NCBI GenBank assembly: GCA_030789695.1
Contig: CM061132.1
Location: 150,854,597 to 150,918,596 of the forward strand
Direction of reading: 5' to 3'
DNA length: 64,000 nt
Origin: Scilla litardierei
Lineage: Eukaryota > Streptophyta > Magnoliopsida > Asparagales > Asparagaceae
In this document: positions 1-12,956 of the stretch, one piece after another
How the letters are laid out: each line of letters starts with the position of its first letter
Position numbering within the stretch: the first letter of the stretch is position 1
The notes under the pieces: generated by a model
The model's database searches: none
What the model saw: the letters and a program-made list of their open reading frames with translations, nothing else
What the model was told of the DNA's origin: nothing
Made by a program: the position numbers and the translations under genes

Positions 1-2448
1 GTTGTGTTAATATATCGAAAGAACTATCAATTATTTCATTAAATAATCTGATTTTTATTTAATTTTAACAATAATTTAATATAACACAATTTAATAGTTA
101 TTTAATTTAACATTTTTTAATCTTACTTATTTCTACTTAGTTGTAATAATTTAATTTCATATTTCTAGTATATTTGTAAGATAATACAGCTAATAATTTC
201 ATATCATCAAGCGCCGTAATCTAGTTCCAGAATTCTCCCAGAATCACATGTGCACATATATATTAGGACACATGTCCAAGATTTGTCTCAGAATTTGTCG
301 TAGTGAGGCGTCTGTTATAGGGACATTCCAACAGCTCAAACCAATAACACCCCGTACATAACCAGAAAGAAATATGGGAAGGTAGAGAGAAGAACAAATA
401 GAAACAAAGAAGAAAAAGAGTGAAGAGAGGAGAGATTGAAGGTAAGATTGTCTTTTTTTCCCTTTTTTATCTCCTCAAATTCTAAGGTAGGGTTCATATC
501 TCAAAAACATCTCAAATTATTTGGATTTAAATTTTATTAAATGTTGCAGAAGAATGGAGTTAAAAGAGATGTATTACATTTTTGATTGAAAAATATAAAA
601 TTCCAATCAGAAATGGGGTTTAGGTGCAATCATCATCAGGAGTGAGGAGAAGAAACAGGAAAATATTCCTCAGACCCCTGGAATATTAGAAAATGGATTT
701 CAGTCCAAAACCTTGCAAATTACATCTGAGCTGTCTGAAACAATAAGCATTGTAAAAATATAATTGCAGTGGAGTTTTTAAGTATCCTGAAAATTTTAGA
801 GCCAAGGTTCAAGCATTGCCACTGTAGTTTCTAGAAATTAATTAAAAGCCCCTTTGCCTTTAGGTTAAAATTCAGAAGATAAGTAAAGTCTTGAGGGATA
901 ATATACGCTAATTATGAAGGGTTTTATGCTTACATGTCTAGCATTGGGGTTATCAGTGATGACTAAATCACAGGTGTTGGTAGAAGGCCTATGAAATTTG
1001 AAATTAGTAACTATTAGTTGGCTGATGTGTTTGTGCTAGGGAATCTTAGTGAGAAGTGATCGTGGGAAGTCAAGTAAGATGGATGGTAATTAATCTATAA
1101 CCGGGGATTGCATATTCTATGATTCCTGCTTTTGATTATCCTTTTATATAAATGATAAATTATACTTCTTATGATCATGAAATTATGGAGGGATCATATG
1201 AAATGCGTCATCCTGCGATGTATCATTACCATTGTAGGCATTGCCACTTTAACATTACTTTGGCCACGGTTGCATCACTGTTTTAGGCCATATATACCAA
1301 ACAACATGAAATGTGATGTCTACATTATTTGTCTTGTACCACTGGAAATTAAGTCACAATTTTGTAAATGGTCACTCTGCGGTAATAGACAGATAGTTAC
1401 TGCATGGAGCTTGGGCCATGATCGCCATTGCAGGCAACATGGTTATGAGGTATAATTGACAGGCAGATCACTGTTGTAAGTATCTTAATCAAGATCCAAT
1501 TCACGGTTGTTGGCAACTTCGGCCCAAAGAAATTGCCATTGTAGTCAGTTTGGTTGCTGTTGTATGCCACCTGCGATGATAATCAATTAAGATATGGTCT
1601 TAACCTAATTCATGCGCACAAAGCTGGGTTAGAGGGCATTGCAAGGTTATTGTAATTTGTTTCTTAAATGTATCACTATCACAAATATTGTTTTACCTTA
1701 GTATGCATTTAGTTTACCATGTTTTATGCACTCATTGTTTATATAAATTTTGAATGTGCGCCACTAATCGAATGCATGAAAGGTCATCCCAAATAATACC
1801 ACTTCAGATCCACGTGGCTCGAAGCTTGGGGTCTGGCGCACCTTTGATGGTGTACTTTTGACTTTGTTGGGTCGGTGTCAACCGATAACTATGTAGCCAA
1901 GGCTTGATAATAATAAATGAGCAACCAAAGTGACGCTTAGGTCAGTTCACATAAGGAAGTCCACTAGTTACCGAGAAGAAGTTGTTGAACTGGATAATCA
2001 TTTTATGCTTATGTCATTGTAGACATAAGGAAGTATAAGTTTACGGGGCAAGCTTAAACGACTTTTGAATATGATATTCTTATTATACGTGTTACAAATA
2101 TCTGATTTATCATGTTGAGTTTTAGGCTTTGTAGTTCTCATTTGCAAAGAATTGTGGCCAGCAGTGATGAACCCAAATTATTTTTATTGGACCCATAGAG
2201 TGACACATTTATTCTTCTGGTTGTCATTATACGTTTAAGTTTGTCTATATTTTTGTTATCTATACTACTTAATTGGAGAAGGCGGTGTAGCCTGCGTAGC
2301 TAGACTCACGTGCATGCGTGGCTGGCTAAACCTGAAGTACGTGCATCTGCAAATTAGAAGCGGCCAGCAAAAGCATCCCGATATTTAGGAAATTTCTCCA
2401 AATGGACCCATACTGGTCTTGGAACACAACGCGAAAAATTCCCAAACT
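1..2448. other. No recognisable gene; AT-rich, probably old repeat
   Basis: I see no credible coding gene here. The longest open stretch, 94 codons at 1171-1455, has no recognisable motif and sits in AT-rich sequence. Around 345-450 there is a CACCCCGTACATAA-like string followed by a purine-rich tract. This resembles the LTR and leader text of plant Ty3/gypsy elements and may be a decayed LTR, but no partner copy was found in the window. A decayed gypsy pol starts immediately to the right, so part of this block may be its ruined 5' half. Confidence 0.4.
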
Positions 2449-2454
2449 ATAGGC

Positions 2455-4379
2455 ATGGTGGACAACACTAACAAAGCGAAGTTGATGACCGGATTTGAGG
2501 CCCTTAAGCGGGCTAGGACGACGATTCCAGTTCTAGCACTGCCTGATTTCAACAAACCGTTTGTCGTCGAGTCGGATGCTTCATGATATGGGTTGGGGGC
2601 CGTCCTGATGTAGGATCAGAGACCCATTGCTTAATTCAGTCAGGTGATGTCCGCTAGAGCACGGCTGAACTCTGTTTATGAGAGGGAACTGATGGCAATT
2701 GTCCTTGCGGTGCAGAAGTGGCGACCCTACTTATTTGGCAGTGCATTTATAGTGAGGACAGATTAGCGGAGCCTGAAATACCTACTGGAACATCACATGG
2801 TGACGGAGGAGCACCAACGATGGTTGTCTAAGTTGAGCGGGTACAAGTTTGAGATCCACTACAAACCCAGCTTAAATAACAAGTCGGCAGATGCGCTATC
2901 TCGCAGGAATGAGGAGTACAGATTTTGGCTATGTCGGGGCCAGTGGGGCTTAGTGGGGGATTCCCTCTTACGGGAGATTGAGGCAGACGGAGAACTATAG
3001 CGGATTCGGGAAGCATTGGCACAGGGCTCGAGTGACTACATCGGTTACTCAGTAGAGGATGGGAAGCTGCTGTATAGAGGGCGTTTGGTGATTCTACAGG
3101 GCCATCACACATTCAACTCCTTTTTTGGGAGTTCCACATCAGCGCAGTGGGAGGACATTCAGGGGGTACCCGACGTACCGGCGGATGGCACGAGAACTTT
3201 ATTGGCCAGGTATGCGGAAGGATGTGGCTCAGCTAGAGGCAGGTTGTGGTCAACGTCATAAGTACCAGGCGACATCTTCCGTCGGACTTTTACAGCCTTT
3301 GGCACTACCAGAGAGGGTGTGTGAGGATATCTTGATGGACTTTATTGATGAGCTACCGAAGTCTAGGGGTTCACGATCATTTTTGTTGTGGTGGATCGCC
3401 TCAGTAAGTACACTCATTTCGTGTCTCTGCGACATCCTTACACGGTGATGACGGTTGCAGCATCATTTCTGAAGGAGGTTGTTCGGCTACACGGGTATCC
3501 AGCTTCAATTGTCTTCGACAGGGACAGTCTTATTGAGCACTTTTTGGAAGAAGCTGTTCAGAATGCATGGGACCGCTCTCATGCAGAGCACAGCCTACCA
3601 CCCACAGACCGACGTGCAGATGGAGGTGGTAAATATGAGCTTAGAGACTTACTTACGGTGCTTTGCATCGGAGTCACCTAGGCAGTGGGCGATATGGCTA
3701 CCTTGGTCGAAATATTGGTACAATACCTCGTACCATTCCGATGCACAAATGACTCCGTTTAAGGTCTTATATGGCAGAGAACCTCTGCACTTGGTTCATT
3801 ATAGGCGGGGAGCTACACCGGTGTCTGAGTTGGAGCAGCAGTTGCCAGAGCGTGACAGAGTGCTGGAGGAGTTGAAGCAACATCTGAAGCGGGCCCGGCA
3901 GATCATGAAGGGTAAGATTGATAAGCACCGCAAGTACATGGAGTTTGAGGTGGAAGACATGGTCTATTTGAAACTGCGTCCTTACATGCAGAGTTCAGTA
4001 GTGCAGAGGCGTAACGCCAAGCTAGCAGCGCATTACTATGGCCCTTATGAGGTTGAGGCGAGGGTGGAGAAGGTAGCTTACAGGCTGCGGCTGCCTCCTA
4101 CTTCTGATATACATCCAGTGTTTCATGTGTCGCAGTTGCGAAAGGCGATTGAGGACCATTCAGCGTCCGACACCTTGCCCCATTCGTTGACAGATGATAT
4201 GAATGTATTGCTAGAGCCAGATGCGGTTAGGGGGTGCGCTAGATTCGGCCGGGATATTCGGAGGCGTTGATTCAGTGGAGTGGGCTACCAGATCATGAGG
4301 CGACGTGTGAGCCTTTCGATACGATCTTCAGGCAGTTTCCCGACTTTCACCTTGAGGACAAGGTGACACTTTGGGGGGA
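2455..4379 (+). pseudogene. Ty3/gypsy pol remnant: RT tail, RNase H, integrase, chromodomain-like end
   Basis: This is a decayed polyprotein read through several frames. From about 2490 to 2930 the text matches the RT end and RNase H of plant chromoviruses: [55 protein letters not shown] and a closing SADALSRR. In-frame stops lie near 2584, 2612, 2630 and 2764. The integrase follows in two or three frames, with ELYWPGMRKDV, ILMDFIDELPKS, DRLSKYTHFVSL, STAYHPQTD and WYNTSYHS at about 3190-3740. The His-Cys finger is damaged. The end at 4200-4379 has LIQWSGLPDHEATCE and FHLEDKV, the C-terminal tail typical of the Tekay/Reina-like group. Protease and gag are absent upstream. The element is dead. 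The clade assignment is inferred from motif style only. Confidence 0.9.
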
Positions 4380-4380
4380 G
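4371..4380 (+). other. Polypurine tract of the gypsy relic
   Basis: TTGGGGGGAG lies directly after the end of the pol reading frame and just before the TG that should open the 3' LTR. This is the normal place for a plus-strand priming polypurine tract. Confidence 0.6.
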
Positions 4381-4383
4381 TAA

Positions 4384-4850
4384 TGATGTGATCATTACTT
4401 ATGAGAGGAGGCGGGGGAGGAGGCGTAAGCATGAGGTTCACGAGCCACAGAAGCACAAGGAGTAAAACTGCTATGCACACTACAAGTCAGGGAGTATTTA
4501 CTTAATGCATTACGGGGTGGGAATAAAAGAGGCCAGCCGGCCGTAGTTTTGTTTATCGAATACTTTGAGTGATTGTTCTTCCAATTTTCCTAGAGAGATC
4601 TAGAAGAGGTTTAGGCTTTTTCCTTGCAAAAGTTAGGAGAGGGGGATCCACTCTAAAAAAGAGATCCATTTACCTTATCTTGTTATCTTTGATTGTTATT
4701 CCAATAAAAATTCCCACTTTAATCCAATTTTGTGCCCTAGTTCATATCATCATCCTTCTCCCCTCTCTATTGCGAGGGGCTCAAGTCTCTAGTGGTCCAC
4801 CTTTCCTTTTCATTTTCTTGTGTTGGGCTAGATTTCGACAACTCTGACTG
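4384..4850 (+). repeat. Probable 3' LTR of the gypsy relic (right end uncertain)
   Basis: The sequence opens with TGATGTGATCATTAC right after the polypurine tract, contains a GGAATAAAAGAGG promoter-like string near 4529 and a GTTTATCGAATACTTTGAG leader, and then runs into pyrimidine-rich text. No 5' LTR partner exists in the window, so the end coordinate is a guess based on where LTR-like text fades. A probable degenerate flank fills 4850-5127, where I see no feature. Confidence 0.45.
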
Positions 4851-5127
4851 ATGATAGGCTACTGACACAACGATACATGGGCAATGTGCCAGATCGGCAT
4901 CTTTGGCGGTGGGACATGACTGTGCTCATCATCATGGCAGTTGGTTGGAGTGGTCAGATTTTGGTGCATAAGCTCAAAGAGGCTTGTAATTTCTTCATTC
5001 TCTTTAATCCACTTGCGTGCCAAATCTTCTTATAGGAAAATTCTTAGGCAATTTTTTATGACACTTTTTTGAGATTTAATAATTTTTGTACTAGTTTATG
5101 CCTTTATAAATGTATGAACATGATATT

Positions 5128-7339
5128 TGACAACTCTAACTAGGTTATATTTTTAATTTTGATGATGACAAACAAGTCACATACTACTGATATGCTTGTT
5201 GAGTGACTTTCAGATTAAAACAAGGCTACAATGACCAAGGGGCAAATTCGTAATTTCTACATCATTCAATTAGTCCCAAAGATGGCTCAAAGATCTTTAT
5301 TCATAGCCAAAGCACATTAAGATAATCCTATATGAATTATATCTTTAAAATCATGGTAAAAAAATCAAGTAGAAGATGAAGGGACAATTTGGTAATTTTA
5401 CCTTATAAAGTCAAAGAAAGAAGGTGAAGAAAATGTGTGCAATGCATTGGTCCAACTTATCTAGAAAGTCCAATCATGAAGGAGGAAGAGTTCGCGAAGG
5501 ATTGCATATTGGGGTGACTACTAGAGTCCTAGTGCAAGTGGGATTCAAAGAGTTCTTTTGCACAAATAAGTCTAGTTGGCTATTAGAGTTATTGTGCACA
5601 TCAAACACAAGGAAGTCTAGAGCTATTAGGACCTGGTCTTCTCCTATTTAAATCCCTCATGCACAAGCCCTAAACCCTAAGGAGAGAATATTCTACAAAG
5701 CTAAAATCCTAGTCTAGACCGCCCTAACCCTTTGCTAATTCCCTTGGCCGGTCCTAGCTCTATTCGTTGATCAAGTTTTGGCTACTCCAAGCAAGCAAGC
5801 AAAGATCTTCTCCAAGCATCAAAGCTACAACACCATTGATAATGTTCATCTCTTCTCCTTAGTCGAAGAAGCAACAAGCAAGATAACCAAGCTTCATCCT
5901 CATTTTACAACTCACGGCTAAGAGATCAAGCTAAGCCACACAAGCAAGAGGCCAAACATCATCTACATCTCTATTGGGCAAGCAAAAGAGCAAGTCACAC
6001 ATAGCATCATCAAGCATTGTTTGGTTCTCCATCTTCCTCTGATAACTCACACATCATAAGAGAGCCAAAGTATCTAGTACCCAAGCTATCAAAAGGATTC
6101 ACCAAGTTCCTCCAAGCCTGAAGAGAACCAACGCTCATTCTCCTTGTTGCAAGCCTAAGTTCTTCAAGACTTCAAGCAAGCTTGCAAGGTCCAAACAAAG
6201 TCAAGGACAAGAAGAGCAAGCAAAGCCCACTTCTTCCCTGCAACTCACTGCAACTCACGTAAGGAGACTATCAAGCCGCACGACCTTCCATGCAAAGTTG
6301 AAGAAGTTCTACAAACATCCAAGCATATTCCCTAGCCACAAGCAAACAAAGCGAGCTTTATTGATCATCAAGCAAGCACAAAACCAAGGGAGGCACAGAG
6401 ACAAAAGTCTTCAACGAAGCCTATTTCATGCAAGCAAGAAGCACAACAAAGGAGTTCTTCATCTTCCAAGTCACGCACAAGCCTCACAAAGCCCTAACAT
6501 CATCCCTCAGTCATGCAAGCCAATGAGCAAGCAAGCCCAAGCATCAAAGTCATGCATCCAAGGCCAAATCACAACTCACGCACGCATGCAAGCAGCTTGC
6601 TTGGGCTGCATCAAGTCACGGTTGGGCGCAAACAGAGGAATTCCACGGCCGCGCCCGTTGAATCCCCGAGCCAAAACTCACGACCCGCTACTGCAGCACC
6701 CGACTTCTTTGTGCACAGCTTGTAGTCATGCAAGCAGCCAGTAGAAGAATCTGATCGAAGCGAAAAAATCCACGAGCCTGGCTAGCGATTCCGATGAGCA
6801 AAATTCTGCTGCTTTACGTACAGATAGTCTGAAAGCTGACTTGGGCAACAAACTTTAAAGTGCTATAACTTTTGATCCAGAACTCCGATTGACGAATTGT
6901 TCACCGACACGATTACGATCTCGCAACCTACGCTATGGTGACATCTTCTGATTTATTAGTTCAGATTTAGATCAGTTAGAATTATTTTTGTGTGAGATTG
7001 TATTATTGAATAATTTGAAGTTATCATTGGGCTTATATTCTTTGAAATGGTTAGTGTAACAGTTCGATCACCATCCAGAAGTGTGATCATGTTGTAATGG
7101 TTTGGTCCATCAACATCCAGAAGTATGATCATGTTGTAACGGTTTGATCACCACCCGTAAATGTAATCAGATTCTTTTTGAGGTTTTCAAAAAGGGTTAA
7201 ATCCTCTGGGTTGAGCTCGGAAAGTAGGGCAGGGAGTCAGCTCCGTCAAAATCTATGATTATATGCACTTTGATCTATTCCACTGCTTAATATTTATAAT
7301 TTGTGCCATACACATTCACCCCTTCTAGGGTGTTTTTCA
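5128..7339 (+). repeat. 5' LTR of the SIRE-like element
   Basis: It begins TGACAACTC and ends GGGTGTTTTTCA, 2 nt before the primer-binding site. It is homologous over its whole length to 10466-12685. Shared blocks include the ACAAACAAGTC start, a Lys/Ala-rich AAGCAAGCAAAGATCTTCTCC tract, and the end TCTAGGGTGTTTTTCA. The opening 17 nt differ from the 25-nt opening of the other LTR. Open frames inside (for example at 6298-6744) are compositional and not genes. Confidence 0.85.
5645..5652 (+). promoter_or_regulatory. TATA-like box in the 5' LTR
   Basis: TATTTAAA sits in the conserved string TCTTCTCCTATTTAAA about 520 nt into the LTR. The same string is preserved in the other LTR at 11031, which supports it as the element's core promoter. 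Function is inferred. Confidence 0.45.
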
Positions 7340-7341
7340 AT

Positions 7342-7353
7342 TGGTATCAGAAC
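7342..7353 (+). other. Primer-binding site (tRNA-Met type)
   Basis: TGGTATCAGAAC lies 2 nt past the 5' LTR end. It differs slightly from the plant initiator-Met PBS TGGTATCAGAGC. It fixes the LTR/internal border and the + orientation. Confidence 0.85.
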
Positions 7354-7499
7354 GGGATTTTTGTTAGACTCACAGTCTAGTTGAATTTCGATCCTTTCTA
7401 TGGCACACAGTCTAAACAAATTACACACTATCACAGATAATTCATAAGCAACAATGAAAATTTTTGATTCTTTAATTTCTCCTTTTGTAGGTACTGTGA

Positions 7500-8905
7500 A
7501 TTGCCTAAAGACGGGAGGTGATGAATAGAACGAGGCTCTTACTCGAAAATTTTTAACGAACAAGAGAAAATTTGGCAACGTCTGGGGCGATAAGAAAAAA
7601 ATGAGAAGAAGAAGATGATACCATACCATGATGTTTTCGGTGCTACAAGAAAGGTCATATGAAAGTTGATTGTTCTCTTCTTTAGACCAAAAGAAAAGGA
7701 AAAGAAGTTGATGGAGGCAAGAGGACACTCAAGCAAGGGAAATCAGCCGCTTGGTGAGATAGTGCTGTAGATGTGCTTTCTTTAGATGATGATGTGAAGA
7801 ACGACAACGAGACATGTTTCATAGCTTGTAGTAGCAAGATAAAATCTAAATCCATATTTTGCAGAGATGTTTTAAACTTTGGTGAAAATATGTTTGCTGA
7901 TATGCAAGATGCCTATGAATATTTAGTAGATCTCTTTAATGAAATGGCTTCTAAGTATAGTAAACTTGAAAAACTTCGTGTATCTTTAGAAGACCAACTT
8001 GATGTTGCTAATTATAAGAAAGAAGAATTGTTCATTAAATGGAAGGAATTAAATGGAATAATAGATAATATTGATAAAACTGAATTAGAGACCAAGACCT
8101 TAGAATTAAAGGAGGCTAATAAAAAATTAGCTAGTTTAGAACTTGAAAATTCTAACTTGGCTAAAAATTTAATCGAGAAAATTAGCTCCTTAAATTCTAA
8201 AGACTTTGAGCTTAAAGTTTTAAATCAAAAGGTCGCTACTTATGAAGAGAAAATTAAACAATTAGAAAAAGATAAATTTAATTTGATAAAAGAGAAAACT
8301 AGCACTATAAATTCTAAAGACTCAGAGATTAAAATTTTGAATCAAAAAGTCTAGTTATTTGGAAAAATTAGAACAACTTGAGAAAGAAAATTCTAATTTA
8401 ATTAACAGAAAAAACATTGCTAGTGAATTAGAGATGAGTGAAAAAGAGAAAAAAATATGAAGCTATGATTAGAGAACTAGAAAATGAAAATCATAATCTT
8501 AGCAATATTATAAAAAATTCACTAACCGTCAAGAGAGCTTTAATGAGATGTTAGATGGACAAGATAATACTTATAGCTAACATGGCCAAGGTTATAAAAA
8601 GAAACAAGTATATAAAAAGCCTAGGAGACCCATGGAAAAGAGAATTGATAGACACATAAGTTTTCCATCTAGCATACATGATGTGAACATGTCTTCTTCT
8701 TTTCATAGACACTCCAATATTACATGCTTGTATTACAATAGGAGAGGACATGTGATGCATGATTGCTTTGCTCGTATTTACCCTGAAAATTTCATATCGA
8801 TTTCTAAACGTCAAACAAAGCGAAGCATATCATCTGTTAACACTTTCGGATCCAAAAGATGGATACCAAAAGGGCATCTTCTTCTGCATGTGCATTAATG
8901 GAATT
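7500..8905 (+). pseudogene. SIRE-type gag remnant with two zinc knuckles and coiled coil
   Basis: This gag coding region is broken by frameshifts. A complete CCHC knuckle (CFRCYKKGHMKVDC) is readable at 7632-7673. It is followed by a Lys-rich linker with stops and then an open stretch at 7773-8354. That stretch begins with an acidic LSLDDDV segment and continues into about 150 residues of Leu/Lys/Glu heptad-like coiled coil (LELENSNLAKNLIEKISSLN). This layout is characteristic of SIRE gag proteins. A second knuckle near 8728 (CLYYNRRGHVMHDC) has lost its second Cys to Tyr. The text WIPKGHLL follows near 8855 and the frame ends. No pol follows. The protein would package element RNA if intact, but this copy is defective. 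Confidence 0.8.
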
Positions 8906-9540
8906 CGGGTGATAACATATATCGTGTTGACGAAAATTGGCGTTAATTGGAGCAAATTGAGGTAAAGAAAGTTTTGATTACCTTTCTTGACATATTAAGT
9001 GCGTTAGAAGTTTTTTTAATCATGACATCATGGGCTACCTCATAGTTTGCATGAGCATATATGTTAGTTATTGATATCATCCCTTGGATGTTCATTCGTG
9101 TTTTTCATTGATTTAGTTGAAATCTTGATGAGCTTTTAGTATGAAATTTGTTAGAAACATGAGAAATATTAAGTATGATTTTGATGACGACATTTTATAT
9201 TGATGAAGAATCACTATACTCAAATTGTGCATGATTGAGTGTTCATTGTTAGCATGCTTAAGTGTTTAAATTTTTTTGAGTTGATATAATCACATAATTT
9301 ACGTAAAATGGTTGGATGATGTTTATGCTATAAATGATTGAACTCTTTTTTGATTATCTTTACACTTATATACGCTTTTTGGATGAATTAAGTAGTATGA
9401 GTCGAATATGTAGATGTCTTCATGCGTCACTATTTTGAGATAACAACATAGAAAAAGAAAAAAAGAAAAAAAAAGAGAGAAATATTGGAAAAAATTGGCC
9501 AAAGGAAATGAAAATGAAAAAGAGAATGAAAATATAAAAA

Positions 9541-9846
9541 TAATTTTGATAGCGACGGCTAGTAACCGAATTTCAGGGGTTTGTTGAGCAATGCTTATGA
9601 CATATGGTAGATGGAATAATCACTTAGCGCACCCCAATTCTAAAGGACCTGAAATTTAACATTATGGTATCCAATTTTGGTTATGAAAATAATTTTGATA
9701 ACGACGGCTAGTAACCGAATTTCGGGGGTTTGTTGAGCAATGCTTATGACATATGGTAGATGAAATAACCACTTAGCGCACCTCATTTTCAAAGGACCTC
9801 ATTTTCAAAGGACCTGAAATTTAACATCATGGTATCCAATGTTGGT
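9541..9846 (+). repeat. Two tandem copies of a 149-bp unit
   Basis: TAATTTTGATARCGACGGCTAG opens both copies, at 9541 and 9690. They run through a shared GGTTTGTTGAGCAATGC core to CCAATKTTGG. The second copy contains its own 16-bp internal duplication (CTCATTTTCAAAGGAC twice) near 9783. It lies in the pol-less 3' half of the SIRE-like element. The rest of 8906-10447 is AT-rich and shows no coding signal. Confidence 0.8.
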
Positions 9847-10447
9847 TCTCCCTACATCATGATTGATAGTTATTCCAAATAGATGAATATAGAAAAAGTT
9901 GTTTAAGACAATTTTATGAGTTTGATTTTTTGTCTAAGTATGTACTAATGATTCATGATTCAATTAAGTTATCTGATGATATCTTCTTTTCATATTTGAG
10001 TAATGACCGTATGCTTTCGATGCTCATGACGTGTATGCTTTAAGTTTGTGGGGGAATACACATTAATATGAAAGTCATTATTAATTTTGTTTCTTTCATA
10101 TGCTAACTTTATTTCATGTCTCTTGCTTAACAATTTCAATGAAGTTTGTGATATTATATTGTTCATGATTATCCTTTTTAATTGATGTTAAAAGAGGGAT
10201 AGAGAAGAAAATTGAATATTAAGCAATGCATGAATGGGGATAGAAAAATTTGACATATACGTGCTTATACTTTTTGTATGAGGTCAAAAGGGGGAGAGAT
10301 AATAAAATTGAGATATGCATGGACTTAGGGGGTTTGTCAAAATATTCATGAGAGCACATAGACAGTGGGAGCATTTATCATGTTGATGATCATGTGCATA
10401 TTTTGACAACTCTATATTTGTATCTCAATTTTCTTGTTTGCCATCAT

Positions 10448-10458
10448 AAAAAAGGGGG
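10448..10458 (+). other. Polypurine tract of the SIRE-like element
   Basis: AAAAAAGGGGG is followed by CGATTCT and the TGGCC that opens the 3' LTR, the standard plus-strand primer position. Confidence 0.75.
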
Positions 10459-10465
10459 CGATTCT

Positions 10466-12685
10466 TGGCCTAGTTAGCCCACTAATTAGGTCACACTTTT
10501 AATTTTGATGATGACAAATAAGTCACATGCTAGTAATATGTTTCTTGAGTAAATTTCAGATCAAAATAAGGCTACACTGAACAAAGGGCAATTTCATAAT
10601 TTCTACATCATTCAACTTGCTCCAAAGATGGCTCAAAGATCATTGTCCATGACCAAATCACATCAAGATAAGAAATGCATGAATGTTTGGAGAGCATTGA
10701 GCATGGTATGAATTATGACTTTAAAATCATGGCCAAAAATCAAGTAGAAGATGAATGGTCAATTTGGTAATTTTATCTTAGTCAAACATCTTCTACAAAG
10801 TTCAAGAAAGAAGGAGAAGAACATGTGTGCAATGCATTGGTAACTTACCTAGAAAGTCAAATCATGAAGGAGGAAGGGTTCATGAAGGATTGCATATTGG
10901 AGTAACTACTAGAGTCCTAGTGCAAGTGGTATTAGAGTTCTTGTGCACAAACAAGTCTAGTTGGCTGCTAGAGTTATTGTGCGTATCAAACACATGGAAG
11001 TCTAGAGCTACTAAGACTTGTGTCTTCTCCTATTTAAACCCCTCATGCACAAGTCCTAAACCCATAAGGAGAGAATATTGTACAAAGCTAAAATCCTAGT
11101 CTAGAGGCCCTAACCCTTTGCTAATTCCCTTGGCCGACCCTAGCTCTCTCAGTTGATCAAGTTTTGGCTACTCCATGCAAGCAAGCAAAGATCTTCTCCA
11201 AGCATCAAAGCTACAACATCATTGAACAAGTTTATCTCTTCTCCTTAACCGAAGAAGCAACAAGCAAGATAACCAAGCACCATCCTCATCTTACAAACTC
11301 ACGTCTAAGAGATCAACCTAAGCCACACAAGCAAGAGGTCAAGCATCGTCTACATCTCTATTGAGCAAGCAAGAAAGCAAGTCACACATATCATCATCAA
11401 ACATTGTTTGGTTCTCCATTTTTCTCTGTATCTCACGCATCATAAGAGAGCAAAAGCATCTAGCACCCAACCTATCAAAATGATTCACCAAGTTCCTCCA
11501 AGCTTCAAGAGAACCAAAGCTCTTTCTCCTTGATGCAAGCCCAAGCTCTTCAAGACTTCAAGTAAGCTTGCAAGTTTCGAACAAAGTCAAAGACAAGAAG
11601 AGCAAGCAAAGCCCACTTTTTTCCCTACAACTCACGCAAGGAGACTACCAAGCCACACGCCCTTCCATGCAGAGTTGAAGTTCTCCAAACATCCAAGCAT
11701 ATTCCCTAACCACAAGCAAACAAAGCGAGCTTTATTGATCATCATCATCATGCAAGCACAAAACCAAGGGAGACACATACAAAGTCTTCAACCAAGCCTA
11801 TCTCATGTAAGAAAGAAGTAAAGCAAATGAGTTCTTCATCTTCCCAGTCACCCACAAGCATCATAAAGCCCCAGCATCATTCCCAAGTCACGCAAGCCAA
11901 GGAGCAAGCAAGCCCAAGCATCAAAGTCACCATCCAAGGCCAAATCATAACACACGCACTTAGGCAAGCATCTTGCTTGGGCTGCAACAAGTCACGACCG
12001 GGGTGCAAGAAGAGAAATCCCACGGTTGTGCTCGTTGAATCCCCGAGCCAAAACTCACGACCCGCTGCTGCAGCACCTGACTTTTTTGCACACAGCCCGT
12101 AGTCACACAAGCAGGCCAGTAGACGAATTTAATCGAAGCGAAAAAAATCCATGAGCCTGGCTAGCGATTCCGACGAGCCAAATTCAGCTGCTTTACGCAC
12201 GGACAGTCTGAAAGCTGAATTGGGCAATGAACTTAAAAGTGCTATATCTTTTGATCCAGAACTCAGATTGACGAACTGTTTGTGCCAAGATGATCATGAT
12301 CTCGCAGCCTACGTTATGATGACATCTCTTTGATTTATTACTTTAGTTTTAGATCAGTTAGAATTATTTTTGTGTGAGATTGTATTATTGATTAATTTCA
12401 TTAAGAAGTTATCATTGGGCTTATATTTTCTGAACTGGTTAGCGTAACAGTTCAATCACTACCCGAAAGTGTGATCAAGTTGTAACAATTTGGTCACCAC
12501 CTGTAAGTGATCAGGTTCTTTTTGAGGTTTTCAAAAAGGGTTAAATCCACTGGGTTGAGATAAGAGAGTAGGCGGGGTGCCAGTTCTGTTAAAATCTGTG
12601 ATTGTGTGCACTCCGATCTATTTCGTTACTTAATATTTTTAATTTGTGCCCCACACCCTATTAACACTCTCTAGGGTGTTTTTCA
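10466..12685 (+). repeat. 3' LTR of the SIRE-like element
   Basis: It is homologous to 5128-7339 and ends in the same TCTAGGGTGTTTTTCA. It has many substitutions and small indels relative to the 5' copy, so the insertion is not recent. A TATTTAAA box lies at 11031-11038, matching the 5' LTR. Confidence 0.85.
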
Positions 12686-12956
12686 CGGCTCAATTAGCAC
12701 GCCTAGCCCCACACTTTATGAGTTCTCTATGAAACATAATTAAACAAGTCACAGTTGAAGTTACAAGTCATCTCTTAAAGAAAATAAAATACAAATATGA
12801 TACACCACAAAGTCCATTAGGATACGAAAAATACATAGTTGGAGCACCATAGGCATTATTTTGTCCTCTGAAGAAATAACAACATTGGATCATATTACGC
12901 CATACTTCTCATTTTATCAGGAAACGGAAACACGATAAACCGCACGTTTTTAGGCC

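Larger units (their letters stand above)
5128..12685 (+). mobile_element. SIRE/Maximus-like Ty1/copia element, gag only, no pol
   Basis: The element is bounded by two diverged direct LTRs of about 2.2 kb (5128-7339 and 10466-12685). It has a tRNA-Met-type primer-binding site at 7342 and a polypurine tract ending at 10458. The LTR text TTTTAATTTTGATGATGACAAA and the long LTRs are typical of the SIRE/Maximus lineage. The interior of about 3.1 kb carries only gag remnants with two zinc knuckles and a coiled coil. There is no protease, integrase, RT or RNase H, so it is a deleted or non-autonomous copy. Flanking 5-bp duplications do not match (about ATATT versus CGGCT), and LTR divergence is substantial, so it is old. 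Confidence 0.85.

Noticed and set aside
1171..1455. 94-codon ORF as a small gene
   Set aside because: No recognisable motif, low-complexity Cys/Ile-rich translation, and AT-rich repetitive surroundings.
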